Assembly (NCBI GenBank): GCA_036365515.1
Contig: CM070873.1
Coordinates: 180,434,104-180,498,103, forward strand
Direction: 5' to 3'
Origin: Torymus aiolomorphi
Lineage: Eukaryota > Arthropoda > Insecta > Hymenoptera > Torymidae
Length of the DNA stretch: 64,000 nucleotides
Shown here: one piece after another, positions 1 to 10,202 of the stretch
How positions within the stretch are numbered: position 1 is the first letter of the stretch
How the letters are laid out: the number at the start of each line of letters is the position of its first letter
Notes under the pieces: model-generated
The model's database searches: none
The model's input: the letters and a program-made list of their open reading frames with translations, nothing else
What the model was told of the DNA's origin: nothing
Translations under genes and position numbers: made by a program

Positions 1-825
1 GCTGCGTTAACAATGTTTTTTGCTTCTTTAAGTTTGTCGATATATTCTTCTGCTGTTATATTTTTTCCGTCAAATGTTGGTACTAATCCCAATATTTCTT
101 TCAGTGGTAATTTGAGCTGCTGATTTGCCATATTTATTTCGGGTTCTATTATGATTCTATTAATCCCCGATTCAACCGTATTGTTTGTTTGGTTTAATAA
201 TTCTGTTTCTGTTTCTCTTGTTTCCTGTAGTCCTGTTCTAGCTAAAATAAGACTTTGTTCGTTTAGTATTCCGTTTATGTCTGTGTAGTTGCCTATTTCA
301 TCTACTGATGTATCTATTGATTTATCAAAAAATGCAGAATCGCGATTTAACAATTTTGGCGTAAAATATTCTGTAGGTGACTCTAAATCCGATTTTGTTT
401 GAGGTAAAAGTAAAGAATTTTTGAATGATTTTGTGTTAAATTGTCTTGATTGTCTAGTTGTTTGTTGTCTGATTTTGTTATATCTCCTACTCCTGAGGTT
501 GATGGAATGTCGATACTCGGTATTTCTAGTACTGTTTTATTTTTTGGTCTTGTGATACATTTACGTATGTGTGTGATGTAAGATTAATGAGATCAATGTT
601 TGAACTTTGCGAATTTGTACCAATTTCTTTGTCAGATGTTCCTGTTTCTTCGTTTAATGTTTTTTTATTTCGTGAGCGTGGAGGCGATCGTGGTGTTTTA
701 GAACTTTTTTGGAATATGTTATTTGATTCCCGATTTCTTTCACTTACTGTATTTTTTAAAATTGGATTTTCTATAGTTTTACTTCTTGTTATTATTGGAT
801 TTACTATATCCTTCTTATGTGACAT
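1..825 (-). pseudogene. Gag-like 5' part of an LTR retrotransposon, frameshifted and cut by the window edge
   Basis: Read on the minus strand from an ATG at 825, a 99-residue hydrophilic frame rich in Lys, Ser and Asn ends at 526. The same polar protein continues in a second frame to about 430 and in a third frame to base 1. Each switch falls at a run of A (minus strand) and is explained by loss of a single A, so it is either old decay or homopolymer sequencing error. Near the window edge the frame has a basic/polar stretch followed by 'LVPTFDGKNITAEEYI', which resembles the start of the capsid region in insect gypsy-type Gag proteins ('P-x-F-D-G'). It lies immediately downstream of the leader, primer site and LTR at 1661-2513 in the orientation expected for gag. 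Pol would lie beyond the left edge. The family (gypsy/errantivirus-like versus BEL) is not settled. Confidence 0.6.
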
Positions 826-1660
826 TACATATTAATAATTTTTTTTTTTTTTTTTTTTTTTTTAATATTTATTTGTCTGTATTTATTTCAGAATTGTGTT
901 TAATTCATTTTCTTTGTAAATTGGTTTTGTAATTTTAATTTTACTGTTCTGTTTTTTAGTAAATTAATTTTATAATTCATATACATTCTCCTTGTTTTGT
1001 TTATTTATTTGTTAACATTTTTATTTTAATATGCCTTATGATTTCAATTATCATTTGTACTAGGCTGTATATATTTTTGTATTTGTATTTCTTATTTTTC
1101 AAAATACTATATTTATTTATGCAATGGTTTTTTAATTAACCAATTTATTATTATTCACTTTTCTCTATCTGTGTTGATCATTATTTTATTTCTTTATTTT
1201 TCACACAGTATATTATTTTTTTTATTTATTTGATAATTATTTTTCAATCTTGTAATTGTAGTTTATTATTATGATCTTTTGTTTATATATTGCAATAACT
1301 TTCTTTTGTTTTATTATTTTTTTCTTTTTAAATCGTTTTATTATTGATTTTTTTTTCTCAATTTCTTATTTGAACTAGATCGTTTTTATTTTTCACGTAA
1401 TCTATTTTCATTTGAACATTTCTTTTCACTAACCACCTATTTTTTCACTTTTATTAATTTTCTTGAAATTATAATATGTTAGTTTGTTAGTAACTCGACG
1501 AGCCGTACACGTTTTTCTTCGTAAGTTTAAACGATCATGATACAATGATCCTCTCAACTTCTTACTGCATAACGAGAAGCTCGGAAGCAATTAGTAATAA
1601 ATTATTAGTATAACCAAATACAATTCGTTTTTCACTATTCCGATCTTATTTTCATATGAA
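826..1660 (-). other. AT-rich leader between LTR and gag
   Basis: About 830 bases, very AT-rich, with a poly-T run at about 838-862 (poly-A on the coding strand) just before the gag start codon. No open frame of note and no RNA gene is visible. By position it is the 5' untranslated leader of the minus-strand retrotransposon. Confidence 0.5.
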
Positions 1661-1861
1661 TCTAGTGAACTTACGTTCGATTCGTACCGGAACCACTGTT
1701 ACGTTCCGAGAAATAATTATTTTTATTCATTTATTTTAAACAGTCTAGTGAACTAATGTTCGATTCGTACCGGAACCACTGTTAAGTCCGGAGAAAAGTT
1801 ATTTTTATTCTTTAATTTGAAATAGTCTAGTGAACGATTGTTCGACCGGTACCGGAACCAC
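1661..1861 (-). repeat. Three tandem 82-83 bp copies of the LTR-end/primer-binding-site junction
   Basis: Units start at 1661, 1744 and 1826 with 'tctagtgaac'. Each holds a core 'ttcgattcgtaccggaacca' (or 'ttcgaccggtaccggaacca' in the LTR-proximal copy) followed by 'ctgtta'. On the minus strand the core reads TGG then about 20 bases, beginning one base after the LTR end. That is the expected place and form of a tRNA primer-binding site, and it ends in a TCGAA-type T-arm complement. The first two copies therefore duplicate the last bases of the LTR plus the primer site. The primer tRNA is not identified; there is loose resemblance to a tRNA whose 3' end is GGAACCA. Confidence 0.6.
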
Positions 1862-2513
1862 TGTTAAGTCCGGAAATAAGTGGAAATAAGTAGTAATTAG
1901 TTTTATATAAGTTTATTATATAAAATACAATAATTTATTACCAATACAATCTGCTGGCTTCTGGTAGGTCGATGTGTTGTAATTTCAATTACAATTCTTT
2001 TTATAACGCTTGCTTTTATAAATTTACTATAAATAACTTATAAGATCTGCATACTAGACGAGTAAGGCTTACGATTACAATTTGAATAACTTATAAAATC
2101 TGCTTACTAGATGTGTAAGGCTTACGGTTTCAACTTCTCGATGTCGTAGAGGTACACGGAGTTCGCCAGGTTTCTTGTACGCTGTGACTGACTTGCGTGA
2201 TGCATTTCGCAGTTTTATTATGCGGTTTAATTGGGTTATAGATGATAAATTGAGATCATCTTTATTAAGAAATTTTCGGTTGCGGCTTATACGCGTAGCA
2301 TTTAAGTGGTAGCATTGTGAAATGCTGATTTGTTAAAAATTTGCACGCCACTGTCTTCTGGAGGTCGATGGCTCTCTACGTCACACGGTCTACGGTACGA
2401 TGCCTGAGCGAAATGCTGCGTTGCATTCTCGCGTTTATATGTCAGGAAATATCTGATGTGAATAAACTTTCAGAATCAAATTCTAAATCTATAATACGTC
2501 TCCGGACGTAACA
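1862..2513 (-). mobile_element. 5' LTR of the minus-strand retrotransposon
   Basis: On the minus strand the block opens with TGTTACGTCCGG (2513) and closes with CCGGACTTAACA (1862), a matched pair of inverted LTR ends (TG...CA). The length is 652 bp, typical of an insect LTR. A TATA-like 'atataaac' on the minus strand lies at about 2433-2440. A 53-bp tandem duplication ('taagatctgc...taaggcttacg') occupies about 2041-2145. The partner LTR would be left of the window, so LTR identity cannot be measured. Confidence 0.6.
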
Positions 2514-2638
2514 AAAGAAATAATCTCTCTATTTATGCTGACGTCTGCATAAGTCGGTCTCTGACTGCATAAGTCTATTTCAATTCCGGAAAGTGTCTGC
2601 ATTACTAGCGTTTCATATAAATATATGTATATATTATA

Positions 2639-3400
2639 CCGGGTGTCCCATTTTAAAACCACCAGGCAAATATCTCGAAAACTAAGGGAGATGGAAAAAA
2701 ACTTTTAATACAAAAGTTGTAGGGTTCAGAGGGGCCCAACTGATCGTGACCTTGGTTATGACCTTGAGGTCAATGATCAAGGTCATTTGAAGGTCAAATC
2801 GATTTTTTCAAATGGGAACCCCCACTTTTGACCTCGTAAATGGAAAGAGCGGAAAATTTTACGTTCCGATATGCCCTTGAGTCAAGGTCATGGTCATGGT
2901 CATGGTCATGTTTAAAATCAAAATCAATCAACGCATCAAAACATTCCCATAATTAGGCATACGAGACAAATTGTTAAATACAAAAGTTGTAGGGTTCAGA
3001 GGGGCCCAACTGATCGTAACCTTGGTTATGACCTTGTGGTCAATGATCAAGGTCATTTGAAGGTCAAATCGATTTTTTCAAATGGGAACCCCCATTTTTG
3101 ACCTCGTAAATGGAAAGAGCGGAAAATTTTACGTTTAGATATGTCCTTGAGTCAAGGCCATGGTCATGGTCATGGTCATGTTTAAAATCAAAATCAATCA
3201 ACGCATCCAAACATTCCCATAATTACGCATACGAGTGTTAAATACAGAAGTTGTAGAGTTTGGAACGGCCCAACTGATCGTGACCTTGGTTATGACCTTG
3301 AGGTCAATGATCAAGGTCATTTGAAGGTCAAATCGATTTTTTCAAATGGGAACCCCTATTTTTGACCTCGTAAATGGAAAGAGCGGAAAATTTTACTATT
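2639..3400 (+). repeat. Left compound TIR arm of the DD41D transposon
   Basis: Three direct subrepeats of about 265 bp. Each carries 'aggggcccaactgatcgt', a cluster of AGGTCA-type half-sites in both orientations (including TCAAGGTCA), 'gacctcgtaaatggaaagag' and a 'catggt' tandem. The inverse set fills about 5165-5960. Families with long compound TIRs often use subterminal repeats as transposase sites; that role is inferred here. Confidence 0.8.
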
Positions 3401-3683
3401 TTTACTATTATCAATATTTACCAGGGTGAACCACTTATATCAAATAATAACAAAAGTTAATAAGTGTTGACCACCTGTATCCAATAGTGACCGGTAGTAT
3501 TCAGCATTGATCGGTAATAGTCAATAATTATTACTGTTTACATCAAATTGTTTTCAAATTGAGCACACTTATATTGGCACAGAAAATTAAACTTTTTCGT
3601 TTTAAAATATTGTATAGTATAATAACATATTATTTCTTTTGTGGTGTGTTTTAATAAATAATTGCATTTACAACTAAAAAAGA
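3401..3683 (+). other. Untranslated stretch upstream of the transposase
   Basis: AT-rich, about 280 bases, with short imperfect repeats of 'aataatnaccggt'-like text at 3410-3530. Probably the promoter and 5' leader of the transposase. No clear TATA element can be singled out in so AT-rich a region. Confidence 0.35.
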
Positions 3684-4751
3684 ATGCCTGACTATTCTGC
3701 TAATGAAATAGTTGACATTCTTCTTATTTTAGGAGAATGTCGACAAAACTATCGAGAGGCAAGCAGATTGTATCGTGCTCGGTTCCCTCAACGACAACAT
3801 CCTGATCATACGGTAATACGTGACATTGAACTGCGCGGTCGACAAGGAAACTTCGTTCGAAGAAGGAGGACACTGAATGAACACGATTATGAAAATAATC
3901 CTCGCTTTCTTGCTGTTCTAGCCATGGTACATTTAAATGTTCATGTCAGTTTACGCGAAATCGAGTTAACAATGGGTATTCCAAGATCTATGGCCAGTAG
4001 ATATTTACGATATGCGCGTTACCATCCTTATCACATTACTCTAAATCAAGCTTTAACTGTGGAAGATTATCGACGGAGAATAACATTTTGCCAGTGGGCA
4101 ACACAACAAATTACTGATGATGAAAATTTCTTTAACAATGTTCTTTTTAGCGACGAGGCTACATTTCAGAGTACTGGTATGTTGAATCGCCATAATTACC
4201 ACTACTGGTCTCCTGTTAATCCTCATTGGATGGGAGAAGTTGATCATCAGCATCGCTGGAATGTAACGGTATGGTGTGGTATTATTAACGGATGTCTGAT
4301 AGGACCTTATTTTTTTGAATGTCACGTAACTCAACATACTTATTTACAGTTGCTGAGAGACGAGCTGCCACTCTTTCTAGAAAACGTTGATCTCCATACA
4401 AGGGCTAGAATGTGGCTACAACAAGATGGTGCTCCTCCACATTATGCCAGAATTGTCAGAGATTTTCTTAATGAAAGGTTTAACGGTCGATGGATTGGTA
4501 GAGGAGGTCCCGTAGCATGGCCACCAAGATCTCCAGATCTGACATCTCCAGATTTTTATTTATGGGGCTTCCTAAAAGATACAGTCTACCGCAACAGGCC
4601 AACTACAAGAGATGACATGATTCAAAGGATTACACAAATCTGCTTAAGTATTCCACGTCAAGTATTATTAAATACTGTTAGAAACTTTAAAAGAAGAATA
4701 GAATGTTGTCAACATGTAAATGGTGCAACTTTTGAGCATCTTCTTCAGTAA
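3684..4751 (+). CDS. DD41D transposase (Tc1/mariner/IS630 superfamily)
   Basis: A 355-residue open frame with no stops, preceded by 'ctaaaaaaga' before its ATG. Residues 1-60 ('SANEIVDILLILGECRQNYR') form a helix-turn-helix-like segment of the kind called DUF4817 in arthropod transposases. A second DNA-binding helix region (about 75-110, 'SLREIELTMGIPRSMASRYL') follows. The catalytic triad is visible: 'LFSDEATF' (first Asp), 'WLQQDGAPPHY' (second Asp) and 'PRSPDLTSPDFYLWG' (third Asp), with 41 residues between the second and third, hence DD41D. The 'WG' and 'SPDL' marks are typical of the superfamily. It would cut at the element's TIRs and integrate at TA. It sits centrally between the two TIR arms and all key residues are present, so activity is plausible. 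Confidence 0.88.
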   Translation: MPDYSANEIVDILLILGECRQNYREASRLYRARFPQRQHPDHTVIRDIELRGRQGNFVRRRRTLNEHDYENNPRFLAVLAMVHLNVHVSLREIELTMGIPRSMASRYLRYARYHPYHITLNQALTVEDYRRRITFCQWATQQITDDENFFNNVLFSDEATFQSTGMLNRHNYHYWSPVNPHWMGEVDHQHRWNVTVWCGIINGCLIGPYFFECHVTQHTYLQLLRDELPLFLENVDLHTRARMWLQQDGAPPHYARIVRDFLNERFNGRWIGRGGPVAWPPRSPDLTSPDFYLWGFLKDTVYRNRPTTRDDMIQRITQICLSIPRQVLLNTVRNFKRRIECCQHVNGATFEHLLQ

Positions 4752-4822
4752 ATGGTGACCGCAACACTTGGATCCTATGACTAAATACACATGAACGTGG
4801 AATTTTCCAATGAATTTTTAGC

Positions 4823-5155
4823 TGGCCTGATCATCCCCGACCTTGCCTTAACTGGCCGGGTCATCCCCGATCTTGCCTTAACTGGCCGGGTCATCTCCGA
4901 CCTTGCCTTAACTGACCGGGTCATCTCCGACCTTGCCTTAACTGGCCGGGTCATCTCCGACTTTGCCTTAACTGGCCGGGTCATCTCCGACCTTGCCTTA
5001 ACTGGCCGGGTCATCTCCGACCTTGCCTTAACTGGCCGGGTCATCTCCGACCTTGCCTTAACTCGCCGGGTCATCTCCGACCTTGCCTTAACTGGCCGGG
5101 TAATCTCCGACCTTGCCTTAACTGACCGGGTCATCTCCGACTTTGCTCTTAACTG
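4823..5155 (+). repeat. 30-bp minisatellite, about 11 units
   Basis: Units of 'ccttgccttaactggccggg' plus 'tcatctccga' repeat with a strict 30-bp period and few point changes, just downstream of the transposase and inside the transposon. Because 30 is divisible by three, both strands stay open over the array. I regard those frames as artefacts, not genes. Confidence 0.95.
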
Positions 5156-5970
5156 CACGGAAACTGACCATATCTTTGACCATGACCTTGACCCAAGGTC
5201 ATATCAGAATTTTTCGGTTTTTCTATTTACGAGGTCAAAAGTGAGGGCTGCCGTTAAACAAAATTGATTTAACCTTCAAACAACATCATCCTTGACCTCA
5301 AGTTCATGGTCAAGGTCACGATCAGTTGGGCCCCTCCAAACACTACAACTTCTGTATTTAACACTCGTATGCGTAATTATGGGAATGTTTGGATGCGTTG
5401 ATTGATTTTGATTTTAAACATGACCATGACCATGACCATGGCCTTGACTCAAGGACATATCTAAATGTAAAATTTTCCGCTCTTTCCATTTACGAGGTCA
5501 AAAGTGGGGGTTCCCATTTGAAAAAATCGATTTGACCTTCAAATGACCTTGATCATTGACCTCAAGGTCATAACCAAGGTTACGATCAGTTGGGCCCCTC
5601 CGAACTCTACAACTTTTGTATTTAACAATTTGTCTCGTATACCTAATTATGGGAATGTTTTGATGCGTTTATTGATTTTGATTTTAAACATGACCATGAC
5701 CATGACCATGACCTTGACTCAAGGACATATCTAAACGTAAAATTTTCCGCTCTTTCCATTTACGAGGTCAAAAGTGGGGGTTCCTATTTGAAAAAATCGA
5801 TTTGATCTTCAAATGAACTTGATCATTGACCTCAAGGTCATAACCAAGGTCACGGTCAGTTGGGCCCCTCTGAACCCTACAACTTTTGTATTAAAAGTTT
5901 TTTTCCATCTCCCTTAGTTTTCGAGATATTTGCCTGGTGGTTTTAAAATGGGACACCCGGTATATGTATA

Positions 5971-6665
5971 TTAGGGTGTCCGTTATTTCCCAAATATCTC
6001 GAAACTCGGCTCTCAACCTTTAGATCTATAGAATATCACTCAAAACTGTAAAATGAATTGAAAAACCTCAGAAAAAATGTGTTTTAACCTTGACAACTTT
6101 CAAAACACGTTATTTTTACGCCTTTTTACGCCTTTTCTGGATGCTGAAAATGTTTTCGTTTACTAAAAATAGTTTTATGTATATAAGAATGACTTAATAT
6201 CATTTTACAATGTTTAAAAAATGATTAACAATTTTTTTAAACCATGTGAATGAAATTGCCACTCAATACGGCACCCAGAACCTGCAAAATTGTCAAAAAA
6301 ATCAGATTGTTTTACCATTTATGCATTTATTTTTAAGAACTCTTCTGTCCAAAATCGGAATAGCAGACTAATACATTATAAAAGTAGACATAAGAACCTT
6401 TTATTTGCTTTTTTGAATGGGTCTCTAGCGCTTCTACAACCAAAGTTACAACAATTTGAATGTGCCCAATAAATTAAAGTGTCAAAACTATGAAAAGGTG
6501 CATGAAGCTTCTGTCGCTCACAACTTTGTTTAACTCTGATTTCGCTTTCCATGGTTCTGTGACTATTGCAATAACATAAATTGAATGTCTTGATTTTAGT
6601 TATCATAATATATTTACCTTCTTCGAGAACTAGTACTCTTCAGATTTTTAAAAAAGAGCTCTATA
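5971..6665 (+). repeat. Terminal fragment of a dispersed transposon family (copy A)
   Basis: Opens TTAGGGTGTCCGTTATTTCC and runs about 690 bp. The same sequence recurs inverted at about 49608-50303, ending with the complement of the same terminus. Both copies sit next to a 'tatatgtata' tract. Only one terminus is seen per copy, so the full element, its target duplication and its superfamily cannot be given. It abuts the DD41D element, which may have inserted at its TA-rich edge. Confidence 0.7.
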
Positions 6666-7250
6666 TTGTACAAAATATTTTCGCTAAACTAATGAAACAA
6701 TCTGTAAAAAGTATTTAAAGAAGTATTTAAATTTAAAATTTGTAACGGGAGGTTGCATCTGAGGTCGCCCGAGAAATTTTGCAAATATTATCAATAAATA
6801 CCGACTGAATGTTTATATAAATAACGGTACCATGTTCTAAATTACGTCGTACGGAAAGCGAAAAGTAAATTTGTTAGAAAAACTTTCTTTGCTAACTGTG
6901 TAGTTCAGAAAAAATTGATTTTTATAAAGAGAAAATATCTTAAAGATATATTCCCTAGCGGAAAAAGTAAATTTGAATAAGTGCTGAAAACAGTTATTAA
7001 TCGTAGATAAATGTTATTTACAATAACAAATAACAGTTATTTACAATATTTTACAAATTTCTGCAGTTTTCATCAGATTTCTACAGTTATTAACTATTAT
7101 GATTAATTTTAAAATTATGCAAAAATTTAGAATTCAAATTGTCTTCACTTTTCTTCATTTTTAAACAATTTCCTTCAATTATTAACAGTTAATATCAGGT
7201 TTCTTCAATTATAAAATTTGATTATAAAATTATTATTATATTAAAATTGT
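6666..7250. other. AT-rich unidentified DNA
   Basis: No open frame, RNA gene or repeat boundary recognised. Contains short diffuse motifs such as 'attaacagtt' and 'cttcaatt' that also occur around 26020-26160, on the far side of the copia insertion. This is consistent with one continuous host repeat split by that element. Confidence 0.4.
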
Positions 7251-8376
7251 ATTTGTATGTAAATAAACTGTTTGTAATCGAAGACAGCTGTTGTGAGAGA
7301 AAATCGATTGCTTTTAATTTATGTTTTGTTTTATTCGCAAGAGAGTCGTAAAGCTCTACCGGGTTGTGCGAGTGTGCAGGAGTGTGTGTGTCATGGGTGA
7401 TGCGCTTAGAAGAGCGACTTGCATGGGATATGGGCGTAAGAGCCGTATCGCGAATCGACTGCCGTCGGACGTCAAGCTTTGTGTTCCGGAGGCGTGAAGC
7501 CGAGTAGGACGGATGGCGGGACCTAGGCACATTAAGCAGGAGAAAGCTCGAATGCCGAAAGTGTGCTGGCCACCTTAAATAGAGCATAGCTCCGCGAGTT
7601 GAGGGTGGCAACTTTACCGGCAAGTATCGAGTGTGCAGCTTAGAGCTGGGCCCGAGTACCGTCCTGCGACTGCAAGCTGGGGCGTGAGGGCGCTCGCGTC
7701 GGCAGTATAGCGAGCCGACGGCAAGACGATTTTCGACGCGTGTCGTCACTCTCTCTCGCCGAACGCCTTTTGCACACACGCGTTTTGAATTTCCGCAGGC
7801 CGCAAGACCTGATTTTTGAGTTTGAGTAAATTCACGGTACGGGTTTTCTTGTCTGTGTCTGTGCTCGAGACGTGGGGGACCTGGTGGAGCCTTGGCCAGC
7901 AGCAGTGACTACGAGGAGTATCAAGACGGGTAATTCTGTTTTCGTGGAGCATGCGCGCGAAGCTCGACATTTTTGCGTTTTGCCGGTCGAATCGGCGTCT
8001 CGACCCCCCGACTCTACCTGGAGGAGCCTGGAGGACTTCGACGACCAAAGTATTTATGCCTTTCTTCTCACGCCTGTCTCTATTTATTTATTTATGCCAC
8101 AATATTCGTTTCTATTTTATTTCAATAAGTTTTTCTATCAAGTTCCATAGTAAGTTCTACAATCACCTAAGTACCGTTTATCCTCCTATTAATTTCTTGG
8201 CGTGAGTCGAGTTCTATATTTTATTCGCGCTTTACAGTTTATGGCATGCCGACTATTCTTTCCGTAATTTGCTAAAAGACATTGCAGTCCCCAATCCTCG
8301 CGCATACATCCTCGCAGTCTCGGTACAGCGCTGTGTAATTCCCCATAATTAAATCCTACATCACACTGTTTATAAT
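7251..8376. other. GC-rich unidentified block upstream of the copia-like element
   Basis: About 7330-8050 is markedly CpG- and GC-rich against its surroundings. It has many short frames on both strands, none with a recognisable domain or consistent coding signal. The tail (8050-8376) returns to AT-rich DNA. The composition would suit an LTR, a gene 5' end or a fossil element, but no TG...CA ends or target duplication could be paired. Unassigned. Confidence 0.3.
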
Positions 8377-8713
8377 TGTTGAAAATAGTATACATCTATA
8401 TTGTACGCATGAATATAGACAATAGGTATGTGTGAGCGCGCGACTGTATCGAGAGCGCGCAATATCGTATGAGTCCGAAAGTAAACATGTATCTCTGCCC
8501 TTCTTAGTGTGTGCGTAAGCAAGCATCGAAGTCGAGAGGCAGCGAACGATACGCTGCTCTCTCTCTCTATTGCCGTACGCCAAACGGAAAGCACCTTGCG
8601 CTAGGCGCTATGAAGCGCCCGTCTTATTTTATACTTAAGCCTAAATAAATAAGTCATTCTTTTATACCTTAAATGTGTCTCTCCATCATTAATAATAATA
8701 TCACACCTCAACA
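8377..8713 (+). mobile_element. 5' LTR of the copia-like element
   Basis: Begins TGTTGAAAATAG and ends CACACCTCAACA. 337 bp. Contains a (CT)n run at about 8561-8570 and a 'ttattttatacttaa' TATA-like stretch near 8625. The last third carries 'cctaaataaataag', a possible polyadenylation signal region. Differs from the 3' LTR by scattered substitutions and a shorter CT run, so it is not brand new. Confidence 0.92.
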
Positions 8714-8731
8714 TGGTAGCAGGAGCCGTGG
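8714..8731 (+). promoter_or_regulatory. Primer-binding site, initiator-Met tRNA type
   Basis: Directly after the LTR comes TGGTAGCAGGAGCCGTGG. The first nine bases match the complement of the 3' end of eukaryotic initiator-Met tRNA (…CTGCTACCA), the usual primer of copia/Ty1 elements. The remainder matches only loosely. Confidence 0.7.
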
Positions 8732-8846
8732 TTAGTTTGCCACGAGGTGAGTGGTAAGTGCTTTTCCTCATTATCTGCTATATCGACTCTCGAGTCATAT
8801 AGAGATAATTAAAGTGCCGCGTATGTGAATACCGTGTGAAACGTAT

Positions 8847-10098
8847 ATGGACGAAGAATCGAAATTGAAAATCGAGCAAGAAGAAAAGTCCGAACACGAA
8901 GGAACGTTCGAGAACGAAGAAGATAAAATGGAGAGAAAAGACATCACGATACCGGTGTTCGACGGTGAAGACTACAGCATGTGGAAGAAAAGGATTACGA
9001 TCTACTTGAAGATGAAAAAGTGTGACATAGTAATAACCAGAGCAAGAGTTGCTGCAAACAAAGATGACTGGGAAGAAAGTGACTTAAAGGCCATAAATTT
9101 GATTTGCAGTCCCATTTCCAACAAACAATTGGAGTTTTTGTGTGAAGAAGATACGGCGTATAAAATAATAAAGAAATTGGATGATATGTATTTGAAAGAG
9201 TCTACAGCACTACAAATTATGTGTCGAAATAAATTGGAAAAATTGAGACTAGAAAAGTATAGTGATACAGCAACATTTTTCAGTGAATTTGAAAAATCAG
9301 TGAATGAATTAAAAAGCGCAGGTGTAAAAATAAGTGAAAAAGAAAAATTGAATTAAATGTTGAACACGTTGCCGAGCCAATACAGTTACATTGGCGATTT
9401 AATAGACACGCTAAAAGAAGAGGATCAAACGGCATCGTATGTGAAAAATAAAATCCAGATTGCTGAAACGAAAAACAATAACGAGCATAGCGAACAAAGG
9501 TCAAATGTATTCGCTGCAAAGAAGGATCAGAAAGGAAGCTGCTTCAATGTGGGAGAACCGGGCATTTCGCACGAGAATGCCAACATGGCGAGGCTCAACA
9601 TGTGGCCGCGGCCGAGGGAAGGCAGGAAGAGGCAACTACGGCAGAGGGCGAGGAAACTTCCATCAGCAAGGAGCCAGCACGAGCGAGCAGAGCGGCGAAG
9701 GTGCGAGCACATGGATAGCTACAGCGTTTGCGGCGCAGAGTAACGATAGTCAAGGTAGGCTAGGTAATGAGATACAGTGGTTGCTGGAAAGCGGATGTAC
9801 CGGTCATATAATAAATAGCGTCGACTATTTTGATAAATTTATTGATCTTAAAGAATCGGTAAATATCTACTTAGGGGATAATAGATATATAAAAGCAACG
9901 AAAATTGGAAATGTAGTTAGCCATTTTGACGCGTTTGGTAAAAAGAATGAAGTTAATATGAGTAATGTTTTTTATGCCGAAAAAATGAATACAAACTTAA
10001 TAAGTTTTGGGAAATTAACAGATAACAATACGACCATTTCAAAGGGAAATACAGCAAGGATAATAAATAAAGCTAATAAATTGATAGCTGTAGCATAA
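8847..10098 (+). pseudogene. Copia-type Gag-protease, broken
   Basis: A frame opens at 8847 and contains the copia Gag hallmark 'IPVFDGEDYSMWKKRI' (around residues 37-52), followed by the helical capsid-like region. An in-frame TAA at 9354-9356 interrupts it and the same protein resumes directly at 9357 ('MLNTLPSQYSYIGDLI'). The zinc knuckle near 9537 is damaged: only the first Cys of C-x2-C-x4-H-x4-C is clear. A frameshift at about 9560-9600 moves into a Gly/Arg-rich linker and then the protease 'WLLESGCTGHII', where family members have D-S-G. The catalytic Asp is therefore Glu here. The frame stops at 10098, before any integrase. Confidence 0.85.
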
Positions 10099-10202
10099 AA
10101 AGAAAATCGAACTTATAAAATAAATAGTACCTTGCTTGATGACTTGATGATCTAGAGTCAAAATATACATCTTCTTCTACTTCGACTCTCGAGTCATTTA
10201 GA

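Larger units (their letters stand above)
2639..5960 (+). mobile_element. Tc1/mariner-superfamily transposon, DD41D type, apparently complete
   Basis: The element starts CCGGGTGTCCCATTTTAAAA and ends with its inverse, flanked by TA at 2637-2638 and 5961-5962, the target duplication of the Tc1/mariner superfamily. Length is 3322 bp. The arms are long and compound: three copies of a ~265-bp subrepeat on the left (about 2700, 2977 and 3239) face three inverted copies on the right (about 5320, 5585 and 5855). An uninterrupted transposase frame and a 30-bp minisatellite lie between them. The intact gene and matching ends suggest a fairly recent insertion. Confidence 0.85.

Noticed and set aside
4781..5267. 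Open frames on both strands with a 10-residue repeat
   Set aside because: By-product of the 30-bp minisatellite; open on both strands at once.
7222..8594. Protein-coding gene in the GC-rich block
   Set aside because: Several frames of 70-185 residues overlap on both strands with Arg/Ser-rich low-information sequence and no recognisable domain. The longest runs into AT-rich DNA.
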